Counted from the first letter of the stretch, positions 36,701-46,334 are shown. The stretch: 64,000 nucleotides of DNA from Chitinophaga sp. Ak27 (GCF_012726295.1 NZ_JABAOB010000003.1:1-64000); one strand, 5' to 3'. Notes: a model not told the origin generated them from the letters alone. A program made the numbers and translations.

Positions 36701-37176
36701 AAATTATGTATGGCGCTTCTATGGGACTGAGCTATAAGGGATTCGACTTTTCTATATTATTACAGGGAGCGGGTCATTCTTCCGTACAGCTGAACAATGA
36801 ATCGGCCTATGAATTTTTTCAGGGAGGTAAAGTAAAGCCTATTCACCTGGGCCGCTGGACGCCGGAAACAGCGGATGCGGCTACCTATCCCCGTTTGCAT
36901 GCTACCACAAACGGCAACAACCACCGTGCATCTTCCTTCTGGATCAGGAGTGGCGACTATCTAAGAATCAAGAATGCAGAGATAGGCTACCAGCTTCCCA
37001 AGCAATGGATCAAACGTGCCGGGCTTAATTATTTCCGTGTATACGTTAACGGTATGAACTTCTATACGTGGGACAAGCTAAAAGATTTTGGACTGGATCC
37101 GGAAGTAAACGATGGCAATGGCGCGATGTATCCTATTCAGAAGATCTGGAATTTTGGCATAGATGTAAGGTTCTGA
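33745..37176 (+). CDS. SusC/RagA TonB-dependent outer-membrane receptor with STN signalling domain
   Basis: A 1143-residue outer-membrane transporter importing a glycan or other bulky nutrient with SusD. Order: signal sequence (ending MAASGSAQ near residue 52; the ATG at 33823 may be the real start), STN domain (about 55-135) that talks to FecR, CarboxypepD-like beta domain (about 153-235), TonB plug (about 240-365) and a long beta-barrel. The STN domain marks it as a transducer-type receptor, fitting the adjacent fecR and sigma genes. The ligand is not readable. Confidence 0.96.
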   Translation: MRTSMAVVTQLAGIFLSYLNRNARQVMKISTMVVVSILFLSQMLMAASGSAQNISTKKITLALSNESLRNALVKVESLSGFRIAFPPEQVRRFRNVSLARGTRTVQETLELLLADTRLSFKQQDDIVIIFQPSVSGKSNLEEDTLSSLLLPTTAPQQQVRTIIGSVIEYRTNTPLPGVSVQIKGTTRGTQTQVDGTFSLQVPVAAKALLFSYVGFETKEVEIGVTNSVNVALSPANIGLKDVVVVAYGEQKKATVTGAVASITTKELTQSPVSNLTNALAGRLPGLITTQRSGEPGVDASTFYIRGVATLNNASPIVMVDGVERPMDYVDPNDVESVTILKDAAATAVLGMRGANGAVLVTTRRGRAGGPQVSFRASMGSQEPTRIPEYLGSYDYARLLNEALTNDGAQKAFTDQQLEGFKNGTLPNTDYYKFLMKPSKVAQGNLNVSGGGNVARYFISAGYNLAEGNYRHTKENADGYNGNNAMKRYNLRANVDVDISPNLTARLDVAGILTDRTDGNNSASTVINLANRLPPTNPIFNPNGSMWGNGTYTANMFGEISQKGYRRYYNNAMQGTFALTRKLDFITKNLSIKGSFSYDNTNSPSATYSRSYAVFEPLYNANGELTGYKQSGTDTKIDPNGTFGGGDAVRNTYFEAVMNWNRQFKSHEVTGMLLWNRRLQEYNSTIPYAYQSLLFRGTYNYKLKYLLEVSASYQGSENFPKESRYGFFPSISGGWVISEEPFFKDNIKAVSFLKIRSSYGEVGNDRATNDRFPSASNRFLWFTSWAGADPYYFGTSAQQANGWAQGSIGNPNVTWERGRQVDVGLEARFFRDRLSMTVDYFRQERSKILIPRSTLSDVFGQGIKAQNIGIVNNKGIEVELSFQDKIGQVSYSIKPNFTYARNKIIYQDEVARAYPWMLRTGHPVGTKFGLIAEGFFKDATDVANNPYQNFSAYGAGDIKYKKLTGKEYDYIQSSFDETAIGYARTPEIMYGASMGLSYKGFDFSILLQGAGHSSVQLNNESAYEFFQGGKVKPIHLGRWTPETADAATYPRLHATTNGNNHRASSFWIRSGDYLRIKNAEIGYQLPKQWIKRAGLNYFRVYVNGMNFYTWDKLKDFGLDPEVNDGNGAMYPIQKIWNFGIDVRF

Positions 37177-37197
37177 TATAAAAATAAATCCTAAGAA

Positions 37198-38901
37198 ATG
37201 AGATCACCATTCAACGCAATTATATTTTCTATACTTCTCCTCACCACGTTGGGCGCCTGTAAGAAAAATTTCCTGGACAGGGCCGCCACCACACAGCAGC
37301 AGGATGCAGATATATTCACCAATTTTGCAACTACCGATATGGTAGTGAATAATCTATATTCACGTATTCGGGGCGCCTATGTATATTGTGGCGGATACGC
37401 TATGTCTTCCGCTACCGATGAAGCCAAGGATGCTTCCAGCTGGATGGCTTCCCAGAACTTCAATAACGGATCCTGGTCCGGCAGCCTGAACCCGATAGGT
37501 AATACCTGGCGCGACAACTACGTCGCTATCCGCCAGGCAAATACTATCCTGACCAATATCGTGAAATATAAAACGCCAGATGATGCCAACAATCCAGGTT
37601 TCCTTGAAAACAGGGTAGGTGAAGTGTATTTTCTGCGGGCCTGGTACTTGTCGGAATTGATTCGCCAGTTTGGCGGCGCCATTATTGTCAATGATATAAT
37701 AGACCAGGATGATAAAGTAGCATTGAATAAACCCAGAAACAAATACGATGAATGCGTAGCACAGATCTTGTCCGATTGTGAGGAAGCTTATAAGCGGGTG
37801 CAGTTCTCCTATCCTGCCAACCAGGTGGGACGTGTAACCAAAGGCGCCTGCCTGGCGCTGAAATCACGCATGTTATTGTATTCAGCCAGTCCCTTATGGG
37901 CTATTGCCGGAAAAAATGGTTTCCAGGCAGACATTACCAGCGGTGCGGCGGCTACAGATCCGGAGAAATGGCGTAAAGCAGCAGACGCTGCCAAAGCAGT
38001 GATAGACCTGAAAGATGGCAATAATGCGATCGTATACCAGTTGGAACCTACCTTGGCCGACCGCCAGAAGATGTTTACCAGCACTACGCTACAGAGCCGG
38101 GAAGTGATCTTTGAACGTATGCGTGAAACCAACCAGGACTACGACAAATACATGTTTCCTTATGGCAGCAATGGCTGGTCGGGTTGTGCACCTACGCAAA
38201 ACATTGTAGACGACTACGAAATGAAGAACGGTCTGCCCATCACCGACCCTGCTTCCGGTTATGATGCTGCCAGGCCTTATATCAACCGCGATCCACGGTT
38301 TTATAAAGATATTACTTACAATGGGGCAACGTTTAAAAATCGTAAAATAGAAACATTTACCGGTGGTAAAGATGAACAGAGTACAGCCACAGACCATACC
38401 CGCACAGGCTATTATTGCCGCAAGCTGGTAGATGAAAGCATTACCGCCAACCAGGGATCCTCTACAAGATTGGTGCATGGTATCATTTTTCGCCTTTCCG
38501 AATTTTACCTGAGTTATGCAGAGGCGTTGAATGAATACGATCCTGGCAATGCAGATATCCTGACTTATGTGAACTTCATACGGCAGCGGGCGGGTCAGCC
38601 GGTAATCCCGGCAGGGCTTAACCAGCAACAAATGCGTCAGCGTATCCGTAATGAAAGAAGGATAGAGCTGGCATTTGAAAACCATCGTTTCTGGGATGTA
38701 CGCCGCTGGAAAATTGCAGAGAACACGGAAAAAACCGTGTATGGTATGAAGGCGATTGTAGACGCCGCCGCACCGGATGGCTTCCGTTACGAACGTTTCA
38801 AAGTAGAAGACCGCCTATGGCGCAACCCGATGTATGTGATTCCTCTTCCGGTGGATGAAACTTTACGTAATGTGAACCTGGTACAAAACGCCGGGTGGTA
38901 A
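37198..38901 (+). CDS. SusD/RagB family nutrient-binding lipoprotein
   Basis: A 567-residue surface lipoprotein forming the lid on the SusC barrel. The signal peptide ends in the lipobox LGAC followed by KKNFLD (Cys about residue 20). Tetratricopeptide-like helical repeats characterise the family; the C-terminal motif NERRIELAFENHRFWDVRRWK is a strong SusD hallmark. It begins 21 bases after susC and ends in a strong terminator. No glycoside hydrolase is adjacent, so it does not look like a standard polysaccharide-use locus. Confidence 0.95.
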   Translation: MRSPFNAIIFSILLLTTLGACKKNFLDRAATTQQQDADIFTNFATTDMVVNNLYSRIRGAYVYCGGYAMSSATDEAKDASSWMASQNFNNGSWSGSLNPIGNTWRDNYVAIRQANTILTNIVKYKTPDDANNPGFLENRVGEVYFLRAWYLSELIRQFGGAIIVNDIIDQDDKVALNKPRNKYDECVAQILSDCEEAYKRVQFSYPANQVGRVTKGACLALKSRMLLYSASPLWAIAGKNGFQADITSGAAATDPEKWRKAADAAKAVIDLKDGNNAIVYQLEPTLADRQKMFTSTTLQSREVIFERMRETNQDYDKYMFPYGSNGWSGCAPTQNIVDDYEMKNGLPITDPASGYDAARPYINRDPRFYKDITYNGATFKNRKIETFTGGKDEQSTATDHTRTGYYCRKLVDESITANQGSSTRLVHGIIFRLSEFYLSYAEALNEYDPGNADILTYVNFIRQRAGQPVIPAGLNQQQMRQRIRNERRIELAFENHRFWDVRRWKIAENTEKTVYGMKAIVDAAAPDGFRYERFKVEDRLWRNPMYVIPLPVDETLRNVNLVQNAGW

Positions 38902-38940
38902 AAAAAAGGGGTGTTTCTCGTACAGAAACACCCCTTTTTT
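38902..38940. terminator. strong bidirectional terminator between susD and the A2M gene
   Basis: AAAAAAGGGGTGTTTCT and AGAAACACCCCTTTTTT form a perfect 17-base stem around a 5-base loop, with A/T tracts on both sides suited to both convergent transcripts. Confidence 0.9.
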
Positions 38941-38957
38941 TGTTATTAATCGCTTCT

Positions 38958-41900
38958 TTATTTTACTACTTCTATCCATTTACCTGGCTGGAAAGCATGT
39001 ATGGTATTATCATACATGGCCTCACAGGAAGTAGCCGGCAAGTAATAGCGGCCCAGGTAAGCGGCGTTTAGCAATACATTGTAAGTACGTTTCTTGTTTT
39101 CTTCTATATTGAAATAAGTATATACCCTGTCGTCACGTATATCCATATACGTAGATGGCGAAGAATGGAATGCGCTATCATTTTCCATCAGGCGGGTATT
39201 CAATATTTCCCATCCGGACGGGAAGATTTGCGACAGTGCCATTTGTTCGTAATAGCCTCGTTTGCCGGGGTTAGTGATGGTAACAGTGGCCATGAAGTCG
39301 CTGCCTTGGCGTAGTGTGGACGGATCCAGTGGTTTGCCGTCGCGCGTACTGTAGCTTACCTGCATTCCCAATATATCAGGATTATTGGAGGCCACCGGCT
39401 CCTGGCCTGCATCCGGCTGGCCTTGGAGGATCAACCGTACATACAGCACATTTTGCCCGTTGTTCTGAATGCTGACATTACCAGCAGCGCCATTGAATGT
39501 AACCGGTACCTGTGTCACAAACGATTGACCATTCACACTGCCTTTTGCGCCATTGAGTGTATAGCTGAAACCCATCTTGCTACCGCCTTTATTAGTACCA
39601 CAGTATTTCGCTACGGCAATCAATGCGTAAGCAGTCGTTTGGGTACTGTACCATTGGTCGTTTTGCGACAAATGCGCGGCAATCTGTTTCACCATATCGT
39701 TGGCCGTATTGCGTTGGCCGAGGATGGTGAGTGTTTCCAGTATCATGGCTTTATCGCGCACGTCGGAGCCGAAGGTGCCTCCCAGTTGCTGGTAAGGTTT
39801 CACTTCGGTGCTCAGGCCACGTATAAGTGACTGTGCCACTTCCGGTTGGCCGGCTAGTTTATAGGCTGCTGCCAGTCGCCATTTAGCGGGAGCAGACAGG
39901 TATTTGAATTCTTTGAGCCTGTTCATGGCGCCTAATTCCGGTGATTTGGCCAATGCCAGCAAATACAGGCGGTACGACTGTGTAAGGTCGCCGCCATAGA
40001 AATTGAGCGTACTCGGAGCCCAGGTACCTGCTTTATTCCGTTGGTATTTCTTCCATTGGTCCAGCAGTCCCGGAGGAAGGGTGTAGCCTTGTGCCTGTGC
40101 TTCTATGAGGAAATGACCGCCATAGTTAGTGCCCCATTCATCGGAGTTGCCTTCGCCGGGCCAGTAGCTGAAGCCACCATCCGAAGCCTGGAAGCTCTTT
40201 AGGCGGTTGATACCGGCCTTTACGTTCCTGTCTATTTCTGCCAGCTGGCTTTCTTTCAGGTCCATCAGCTGATTAAGCACAAGCTGAGGGAACACACCGG
40301 AGGTAGTTTGTTCAATACAGCCGTGTGGATATCCTATCAGGAATTGCAGGCGCTTGCCGAGGTTCAGTGATGGAATGGTAGATACTTCCAATACGCCGGA
40401 GTTGGTACCTGCCATGCCTACCGGGCTGAATGCCGATTGCCAGCTCTTATTCCCTTCCAGTGTATTTTCAATGATGTTGGTAATAACGGGGTTAGGATTG
40501 CGAACATTCAGTTCTACATTTTCTTCTGCCCTTTCTACGCCACTGGCGGCTACCACTTTTATTTTAGCTACGCCGGTGAGTGGTTTTACTTTTACATCAA
40601 AATAAACAATCTGTTCCCCTGGTTGGGAGAAGGTAACGGTTTTGGTATGCTCGCCTATTATTTCCAGCAGTGGGCTGGTGCTCAGTGTTACGCTGGCGTT
40701 ACGGATATTGGGCTCCAGGCCAAATACGGTTACTGGCAGTTGTATAGTTTCTGATGGTCCTAATACGCGGGGAGCAGTTGTGAGCAGCATTAGTGGTTTT
40801 TTCACGGCTACTGTTTTTTCTGCGGCGCCATACGCACCATCCTGTCCGGCTACCACCATGGCTTTTACGGAGCCGATATAAGGAGGTAATTTGAATTTAT
40901 GGGTTTGTTTCTGTCCTGATTTCAGGTAGAAGGGGCCCATATATTTAACTACCGGTTTAAAGCGATTGGCTTTGGCGCTACCGGCATTTTTATTGAGGCC
41001 TTCGTCACCACCGATACTGAGTATACGATCCATATCTGCGCCCCAGGCGCCAATTACATAGTCAAACAGGTCCCATGTTTTTACGCCTAGTGCTTCCCGG
41101 GCATAGAAGGAGCTATGGGGGTCGGGTGTTTTAAAGCGGGTGAGGTCCAGCAGCCCTTCATCTACAATGGCGATGGTGTAGGTCATGGCCTTACCATTAC
41201 TTTCGCTGACGCTGATGCTGGCTTCTGTTTCCGGTTTGAGTTTATCCGGCATGCTGATCACCGGTTTCAGTATGGTACCCGGATCTTCTACGGAAATGGG
41301 GATGGTGCCATACATACGGATAGGCAGGTCGTTGAGTGTTTGTGCGTGTGGTTGCAACAAACTAACGTTCACGTATATATTGGGCGTCATATTCTTTTCC
41401 GCCTTGAATTTAAACGTGGTCTGGCCTTGTTTGGTGGTGATCCAGTAAGACTTCAGCACTTTGCTGCCGGATTCTATGCTGATCAGTCCCCGTCCGCCTT
41501 CGCTGCTGGGAATGGTAAGGTTGATATCTTCCCCGGTTTTATAGTTTTGTTTATCGGAAGTGAATACCAGCATAGATGCTTCTGCCGGGTTCTCTTTCTG
41601 CATTCTTTCTGCCCATCCCGGCCAGTCGATATACACGGCTTTACCGGCAGTATGGCCGCTTTGCAGGTCTTTTACCCTTACCAGGTATCTGCCCCAGTCG
41701 GGCGAGTTAACCCGGAGGTCCCATTTACCTTTACCATTCTGCAGGGTAACGGTTTCTTTGCTCAGCAGCTGGTTATAGCTATCCTGGGTAAAGTTGGAGA
41801 AGTCTTCTTGCTCCCCTTCATCCCACCACCATCTCCATTTTATTTTGTAGAGTTCTACCTGTACTTCGCGGCTGCCGCTGGTCAGGTTACCGTTGCCATC

Positions 41901-44546
41901 TACATCCACCAGTTCGATTGTATGCGGTCGGTCGGTGAGCAACATACCGGTAGTGCGGTCGCCAGCCGGCATGCGCAGCCCTGCATAAGAGGTATACGGG
42001 TTATAGGGCATGGAGAAGTGATCGATACTGAAATCGCCCCCTGGTTCAAATACTTTTACTTCAAAGTTTGCCTTCAGCTGGCCGGGAGGCAGTTTACCCA
42101 GTTGTATATCGGCGTTTACGGGAGCGCTGCCATTGTCGTTCAGGGCGCCTTCGAAGATGGTTTTATTTTCCGCGCCGAAGCGATTTACCGGGTCGTCGAA
42201 GGAATAATCTGCAAAGTTTTTAAAGCTGGTGGTTTGCTCCGTAAGCGATACATCTACTTTAGCTTTCAGGTGCTGGGCTGTTGCGCCGAAGAGCCACATG
42301 GCCGACAGGGTGCCGGTGGCGCCGGTCTTGGAGAGGGCGGTCTGGCTACCGAAGTCCATTTTTATTTTCAACCGGTTCGGTTTCACGGTTTCCACGCGTA
42401 CATTCTTCTGGAAGGTAGCGCCGCCTACTTTTACTTTAGCTACCCAGCTGCCAGTAGGATCGTCGGGGCCGGTGGCCGTAGCAAAGCTATAGAACCCGTT
42501 GAGTCCCTGGTGCTGGTTAATGCGCTTATAGAGCTGTCCTTTCGGATTGTATAACTCCATGGTAACGGGATGGTCTGCCGGGAGTTTCTGTCCTTTATCT
42601 TCCAGTATAAAGGTGAGATATATAGAATCGCCGGGGCGCCATACGCCGCGTTCACCGTACAGGAAGCCTTTGATACCGTTTTGTACCTCTTCTCCTTTTA
42701 CGTCGAAGCGGCTCAATGGCAGGGAACTTCCGTCATCCAGTTTGAGATAACCTCTTTCATGGTCTTTCTTGGCAATGAGGAGGTAGGGTTTACGTTTCAG
42801 GTCGAAAGAAGCCATGCCTTCCCCGTCGCTCTTGGTTTTAAAGATAACCTGGTTTTGGTAGTCGAGCAGTTCCAGGTCAACGCCTATCATCGGTTTGGTA
42901 TCACGTATATCTGTTACCGCTACCAGCATGCTGTTATCATTACCTCTTTTGGCGATAAGGCCAATGTTGGAAGCAATAATATTGCGGGACGCCCATTTGT
43001 CTTTGCTGTAGTAGGAATTAGAGCAGGCATCGTTGCGACGGTCCCAGTTATAGCCGTAGGGATAGTAGCTGTCATAGCGTTGCCAGAAGGAGTCGTCGTC
43101 ATCAATCTTTTCACCGCCGCCATAGTATTCATCTTCTCCTTCTTCATCTGAATAGTTGCCATTATCGCTGTCTTTGGTGGTGTCAGCGGAGCAGGCGGTC
43201 ATAGCGTATGATTTACGGAAGCCGATGGTAATGCGGTAAATAGCGCCTGGTTCGGTGCGCAGCATTTTGTCGAGGTCGAGGAAGAAGCGGTTCTTTTTAT
43301 GCAGGTTAAGCGACTTATCCACATCGAGGCGAATGGTCTTTTCCACTACGGGCTTGCCTACACGTCGCAGCTCCTGGCTGCCGTCGAGGTCATTGCGTTG
43401 CAGGTATTGCGGTACGTTGTTTTCATAGATTTTGATAATGGAAACGTCTACTGCATTGAGGTTTACGGCTTCGAAGGGCATTACCAGCTTGTTGCTTTCC
43501 GGGAGGATTACACCTTTACCGGGAATACTAACGGAAGGCAGCGTATTTTCAAAATTTACATTGGCGCTGAATGTTCTGCCCAGTCGTTTATCCGTGATGT
43601 TGAGCACGCCTTCGTTAACGATCACGTTGTAATTACCTTCCAGTCTTACCGGGGCATATACGCTTACTTCGCTGCCATCGATGGTATAACGGAGATCGCT
43701 CTGCCCAGAGATACCGATTAATCCTTCCAGGGTTTGCGCTACGCTGATGGGGTCGGAGAACTGTACCAGCAGGTGTTGTTCCGGGTCGGAAAGGGCTTTA
43801 ACAGCCAATACTTTAAAGTCGCCTACCGCTGGTACCTCTATGGTCGTTTTGCCTTCATTGCTCACGTTGAGCGGGGCGCCATTCCACTGGAGTTCCAGGT
43901 TACGGCTAATGTTGCCGCGTGCAATATTGGCGATGGTAAAACGGGAAGTGCGTTCGGTAGCATTGTGTTGCCAGGTAACAGGTAAGCTTTTCCCGGCATA
44001 TTGCGCACTGAGTATTTTTTCTATGGTTTGCGGGGCTTCCACATCGGCGGTATAGACGGCGCCAGTGAGGGTCATTTGATCGAGTGTATTGTTGGTACTG
44101 GCTTTCAGACCGAAATTTTCTACAGAGAAGGCCGGTTTGATAATTTTGAATTCAAAATCGAATGATTTAAGTTCTTTGGGTACGTCCAGTATTTTGCCCA
44201 ATTTAAAGGTAGCCTGGTAGGTTTTGCCGGGTTGCAGGTTTTCATCGGGCCTGAATTCAATGGTGGTGGCATCAATCCAATAAGACTTACCCTTGATGGA
44301 GGGAGAAAATTCGAAGATTTCCTTTTCCAGCGGTTCATTCTGGGTATGGGTAATATTGGTTTGGCCTGTAAGGTGAATGCGGATGGCACTTTGTTTGGAA
44401 ATGATACCGGCCGTATATGCCTCGATATACCGGGCAAATTCGGGGTTCATTTCTTTACGTGTACTCCGGCAACCACTGACAATGAACAGGGTAGCCATGA
44501 AAAAGAGCAATGCAGCTACAACAGGGAGCCGTTTGATTGGGTGCAT
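38958..44546 (-). CDS. bacterial alpha-2-macroglobulin lipoprotein
   Basis: An 1862-residue envelope lipoprotein thought to trap invading proteases. The lipobox ends VSGC at about residue 26. Repeated macroglobulin-like beta domains fill the first 1200 residues, and the thioester motif C1410-I-E-Q1413 within PHGCIEQTT is intact, followed by the alpha-helical thioester domain with YWPGEG and a C-terminal beta domain. An acidic, Tyr/Asp-rich insertion lies at about residues 450-520. Typically such genes pair with pbpC to protect a damaged wall; here pbpC is separated by 8 kb. Confidence 0.95.
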   Translation of the reverse strand: MHPIKRLPVVAALLFFMATLFIVSGCRSTRKEMNPEFARYIEAYTAGIISKQSAIRIHLTGQTNITHTQNEPLEKEIFEFSPSIKGKSYWIDATTIEFRPDENLQPGKTYQATFKLGKILDVPKELKSFDFEFKIIKPAFSVENFGLKASTNNTLDQMTLTGAVYTADVEAPQTIEKILSAQYAGKSLPVTWQHNATERTSRFTIANIARGNISRNLELQWNGAPLNVSNEGKTTIEVPAVGDFKVLAVKALSDPEQHLLVQFSDPISVAQTLEGLIGISGQSDLRYTIDGSEVSVYAPVRLEGNYNVIVNEGVLNITDKRLGRTFSANVNFENTLPSVSIPGKGVILPESNKLVMPFEAVNLNAVDVSIIKIYENNVPQYLQRNDLDGSQELRRVGKPVVEKTIRLDVDKSLNLHKKNRFFLDLDKMLRTEPGAIYRITIGFRKSYAMTACSADTTKDSDNGNYSDEEGEDEYYGGGEKIDDDDSFWQRYDSYYPYGYNWDRRNDACSNSYYSKDKWASRNIIASNIGLIAKRGNDNSMLVAVTDIRDTKPMIGVDLELLDYQNQVIFKTKSDGEGMASFDLKRKPYLLIAKKDHERGYLKLDDGSSLPLSRFDVKGEEVQNGIKGFLYGERGVWRPGDSIYLTFILEDKGQKLPADHPVTMELYNPKGQLYKRINQHQGLNGFYSFATATGPDDPTGSWVAKVKVGGATFQKNVRVETVKPNRLKIKMDFGSQTALSKTGATGTLSAMWLFGATAQHLKAKVDVSLTEQTTSFKNFADYSFDDPVNRFGAENKTIFEGALNDNGSAPVNADIQLGKLPPGQLKANFEVKVFEPGGDFSIDHFSMPYNPYTSYAGLRMPAGDRTTGMLLTDRPHTIELVDVDGNGNLTSGSREVQVELYKIKWRWWWDEGEQEDFSNFTQDSYNQLLSKETVTLQNGKGKWDLRVNSPDWGRYLVRVKDLQSGHTAGKAVYIDWPGWAERMQKENPAEASMLVFTSDKQNYKTGEDINLTIPSSEGGRGLISIESGSKVLKSYWITTKQGQTTFKFKAEKNMTPNIYVNVSLLQPHAQTLNDLPIRMYGTIPISVEDPGTILKPVISMPDKLKPETEASISVSESNGKAMTYTIAIVDEGLLDLTRFKTPDPHSSFYAREALGVKTWDLFDYVIGAWGADMDRILSIGGDEGLNKNAGSAKANRFKPVVKYMGPFYLKSGQKQTHKFKLPPYIGSVKAMVVAGQDGAYGAAEKTVAVKKPLMLLTTAPRVLGPSETIQLPVTVFGLEPNIRNASVTLSTSPLLEIIGEHTKTVTFSQPGEQIVYFDVKVKPLTGVAKIKVVAASGVERAEENVELNVRNPNPVITNIIENTLEGNKSWQSAFSPVGMAGTNSGVLEVSTIPSLNLGKRLQFLIGYPHGCIEQTTSGVFPQLVLNQLMDLKESQLAEIDRNVKAGINRLKSFQASDGGFSYWPGEGNSDEWGTNYGGHFLIEAQAQGYTLPPGLLDQWKKYQRNKAGTWAPSTLNFYGGDLTQSYRLYLLALAKSPELGAMNRLKEFKYLSAPAKWRLAAAYKLAGQPEVAQSLIRGLSTEVKPYQQLGGTFGSDVRDKAMILETLTILGQRNTANDMVKQIAAHLSQNDQWYSTQTTAYALIAVAKYCGTNKGGSKMGFSYTLNGAKGSVNGQSFVTQVPVTFNGAAGNVSIQNNGQNVLYVRLILQGQPDAGQEPVASNNPDILGMQVSYSTRDGKPLDPSTLRQGSDFMATVTITNPGKRGYYEQMALSQIFPSGWEILNTRLMENDSAFHSSPSTYMDIRDDRVYTYFNIEENKKRTYNVLLNAAYLGRYYLPATSCEAMYDNTIHAFQPGKWIEVVK

Positions 44547-44599
44547 CAGTAAGGAGAATTAGGGTGATTAACTAGGTGCGAATGTCGGGAAAATTCTTT

Positions 44600-44763
44600 A
44601 GAAAGCAGCAAGCGTAAGGCAGAAAGCAAAAAGCTATTAAAGGGAGCAAAAAGCATAAAGCAGAAAGCAAAAAGCTATTGTAGCGAATGCCCAACGCGAT
44701 TTATAGATTCCCAGAGATCATTCGCTACAATAGCTTTTTGCTTTCTGCTTTATCCTTTTTGCT
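44600..44763. repeat. palindromic intergenic element, copy 5, with a partial extra arm
   Basis: A full element (about 44645-44763) has left arm AGCAAAAAGC, then ATAAAGC, AGAAAGC, AAAAAGC, TATTGTAGCGAATG, and a matching right arm. A truncated left half (44600-44639) lies before it, ending at CTATTAA. The right arm encodes the C-terminal EQKG and stop of the ModF-like ABC gene. Confidence 0.9.
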
Positions 44764-46243
44764 CCCCCTTCTCGAGCCGGATGTATTTATCCACACAGGC
44801 GGGTAGTTCTTCTTCATAGTGGGTAACGTAGATGAGTGTTACGGCCATATGATCACAGAGTTGTTCTATTACTTTCTTAAAGTGCATTTTTTGTTGAGAG
44901 TCCAGTCCCTGGCAAGGTTCATCAAAAATAAGCAGGGGGGGATTTTTCACCAGGGCCCGGGCCAGCAGCGTTAATCGCTGGGCACTTTCGGATACCTGTT
45001 TAAACGGTGTTTTTTCATGTTCCGAAATATTGAGTACGCTCATCCATTCGCAGGCAATTTGCACCTGGTCTGGTGTGACAGGACGGGTACTGCCAATTAC
45101 ATCGGTAAACCCGGAGCAAATCACTTGCAGGCAGTTGTCACGGGATGTGAAGTACTGGTGCAGTTCCGGGGATACGAACCCTATTTTTTTCTTTATATCC
45201 CATATACTTTCTCCTGAGCCGCGCTTGCGGTCGAAGAGCCATAGTTTATTAGCGTACGCCTGGGGATTATCCCCATTTACGAGGCTCAGTAAAGTAGACT
45301 TTCCCGCGCCATTAGGACCCAATAGCGCCCATTTTTCATTGGGTTTCACCACCCAGTTGATGTTGTTGAGAATGGTATTCTCGCCATATTTAATATGGAT
45401 ATTTTCCATCCTGACAATAGTGTCAAAGGCAGCTTGCGGGCTATTTTGCACCAGTGCATTTATTTTATCTGCTGCTATGGCTGGTAACTGTATTTCCTGG
45501 ATAGCCGGTAACGGCAGTTGTACGAATTCATGGCGTGTATACTTCCCTGTTACATTCCCATTATCGAGGGTAAGTACATGGGTTATATGTTCCGGGATTT
45601 CGTTGGGGGAAGTTGCTAATACCACGGTAGTACCACTGGCAATGATTTCATTGATCATAGCGCTGAAGTCTTTGCGTGCCTGTACATCCAGTCCTATATA
45701 GGGATTGTCGAGCATCAGCAGGGGAGGCTGTTGCAGCAAGGCTTTGGCAATCATTACCCGGCGGGTTTCACCATTAGATAATTTGATCAACCTTTTTTCC
45801 ATCAGTGGTGCTATACGCAGGGCATTGATCAGTGGCGGAATTACTGTGATTTCCAGGTATTCCATCACTGTAGGCGAATTATCGGCATCCATACTGTTGA
45901 AGCGCTGCTGATAGTAGAAGTCGGTGGTGGTATTGGAAAGATTGCGGAAAGTATGATGATGTCCTACCATCGCTATCAGGTTGCGGTAGTTGAACCAGGG
46001 ATCGGTGATGGTGTGCTCCCGGCACCAGTCGTCGTAGAAATGATAATGAATGCTACCATTTATCACGTTGAATTTACCGAGAATGGTATTCAACAAAGCT
46101 GTTTTGCCGGAGCCACTCGGGCCGGTGATAGCCCACTGTTCACCTTTGCTGATTTGCCAGTTGAGGGTATTGAAGAGTATTTTGTCGAGATACCTGACGG
46201 TGATATGTTCGAGGGAGAGGAACGGTGTTTGTTGGTATGTCAT
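44750..46243 (-). CDS. ModF-like ABC ATPase with two nucleotide-binding domains
   Basis: A 497-residue soluble protein from the ATG at 46243 (MTYQQTPFLSLEHI). Two ABC domains are present: Walker A GPSGSGKTALL (about residues 41-51) with SNGETRRV signature, and a second Walker A GPNGAGKSTLL in the other half. The layout matches ModF/PhrA-type ATPases sometimes linked with molybdate, but no permease is nearby, so substrate and function are uncertain. It could act like ABC-F type proteins. The stop codon lies inside palindromic element copy 5. Confidence 0.85.
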   Translation of the reverse strand: MTYQQTPFLSLEHITVRYLDKILFNTLNWQISKGEQWAITGPSGSGKTALLNTILGKFNVINGSIHYHFYDDWCREHTITDPWFNYRNLIAMVGHHHTFRNLSNTTTDFYYQQRFNSMDADNSPTVMEYLEITVIPPLINALRIAPLMEKRLIKLSNGETRRVMIAKALLQQPPLLMLDNPYIGLDVQARKDFSAMINEIIASGTTVVLATSPNEIPEHITHVLTLDNGNVTGKYTRHEFVQLPLPAIQEIQLPAIAADKINALVQNSPQAAFDTIVRMENIHIKYGENTILNNINWVVKPNEKWALLGPNGAGKSTLLSLVNGDNPQAYANKLWLFDRKRGSGESIWDIKKKIGFVSPELHQYFTSRDNCLQVICSGFTDVIGSTRPVTPDQVQIACEWMSVLNISEHEKTPFKQVSESAQRLTLLARALVKNPPLLIFDEPCQGLDSQQKMHFKKVIEQLCDHMAVTLIYVTHYEEELPACVDKYIRLEKGEQKG

Positions 46244-46334
46244 GATTGTACGATTGGGCTCAATATTCATCTATCGGGTATAAAATTAGCAGGATTATTG
46301 AAAGCATCTGATATTTTTATACGAAATTGAGGCT

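Noticed and set aside
41115-42554. 479-residue plus-strand ORF inside the A2M gene
   Set aside because: Long antisense open frame caused by codon bias; the opposite strand carries a complete lipoprotein with thioester motif.
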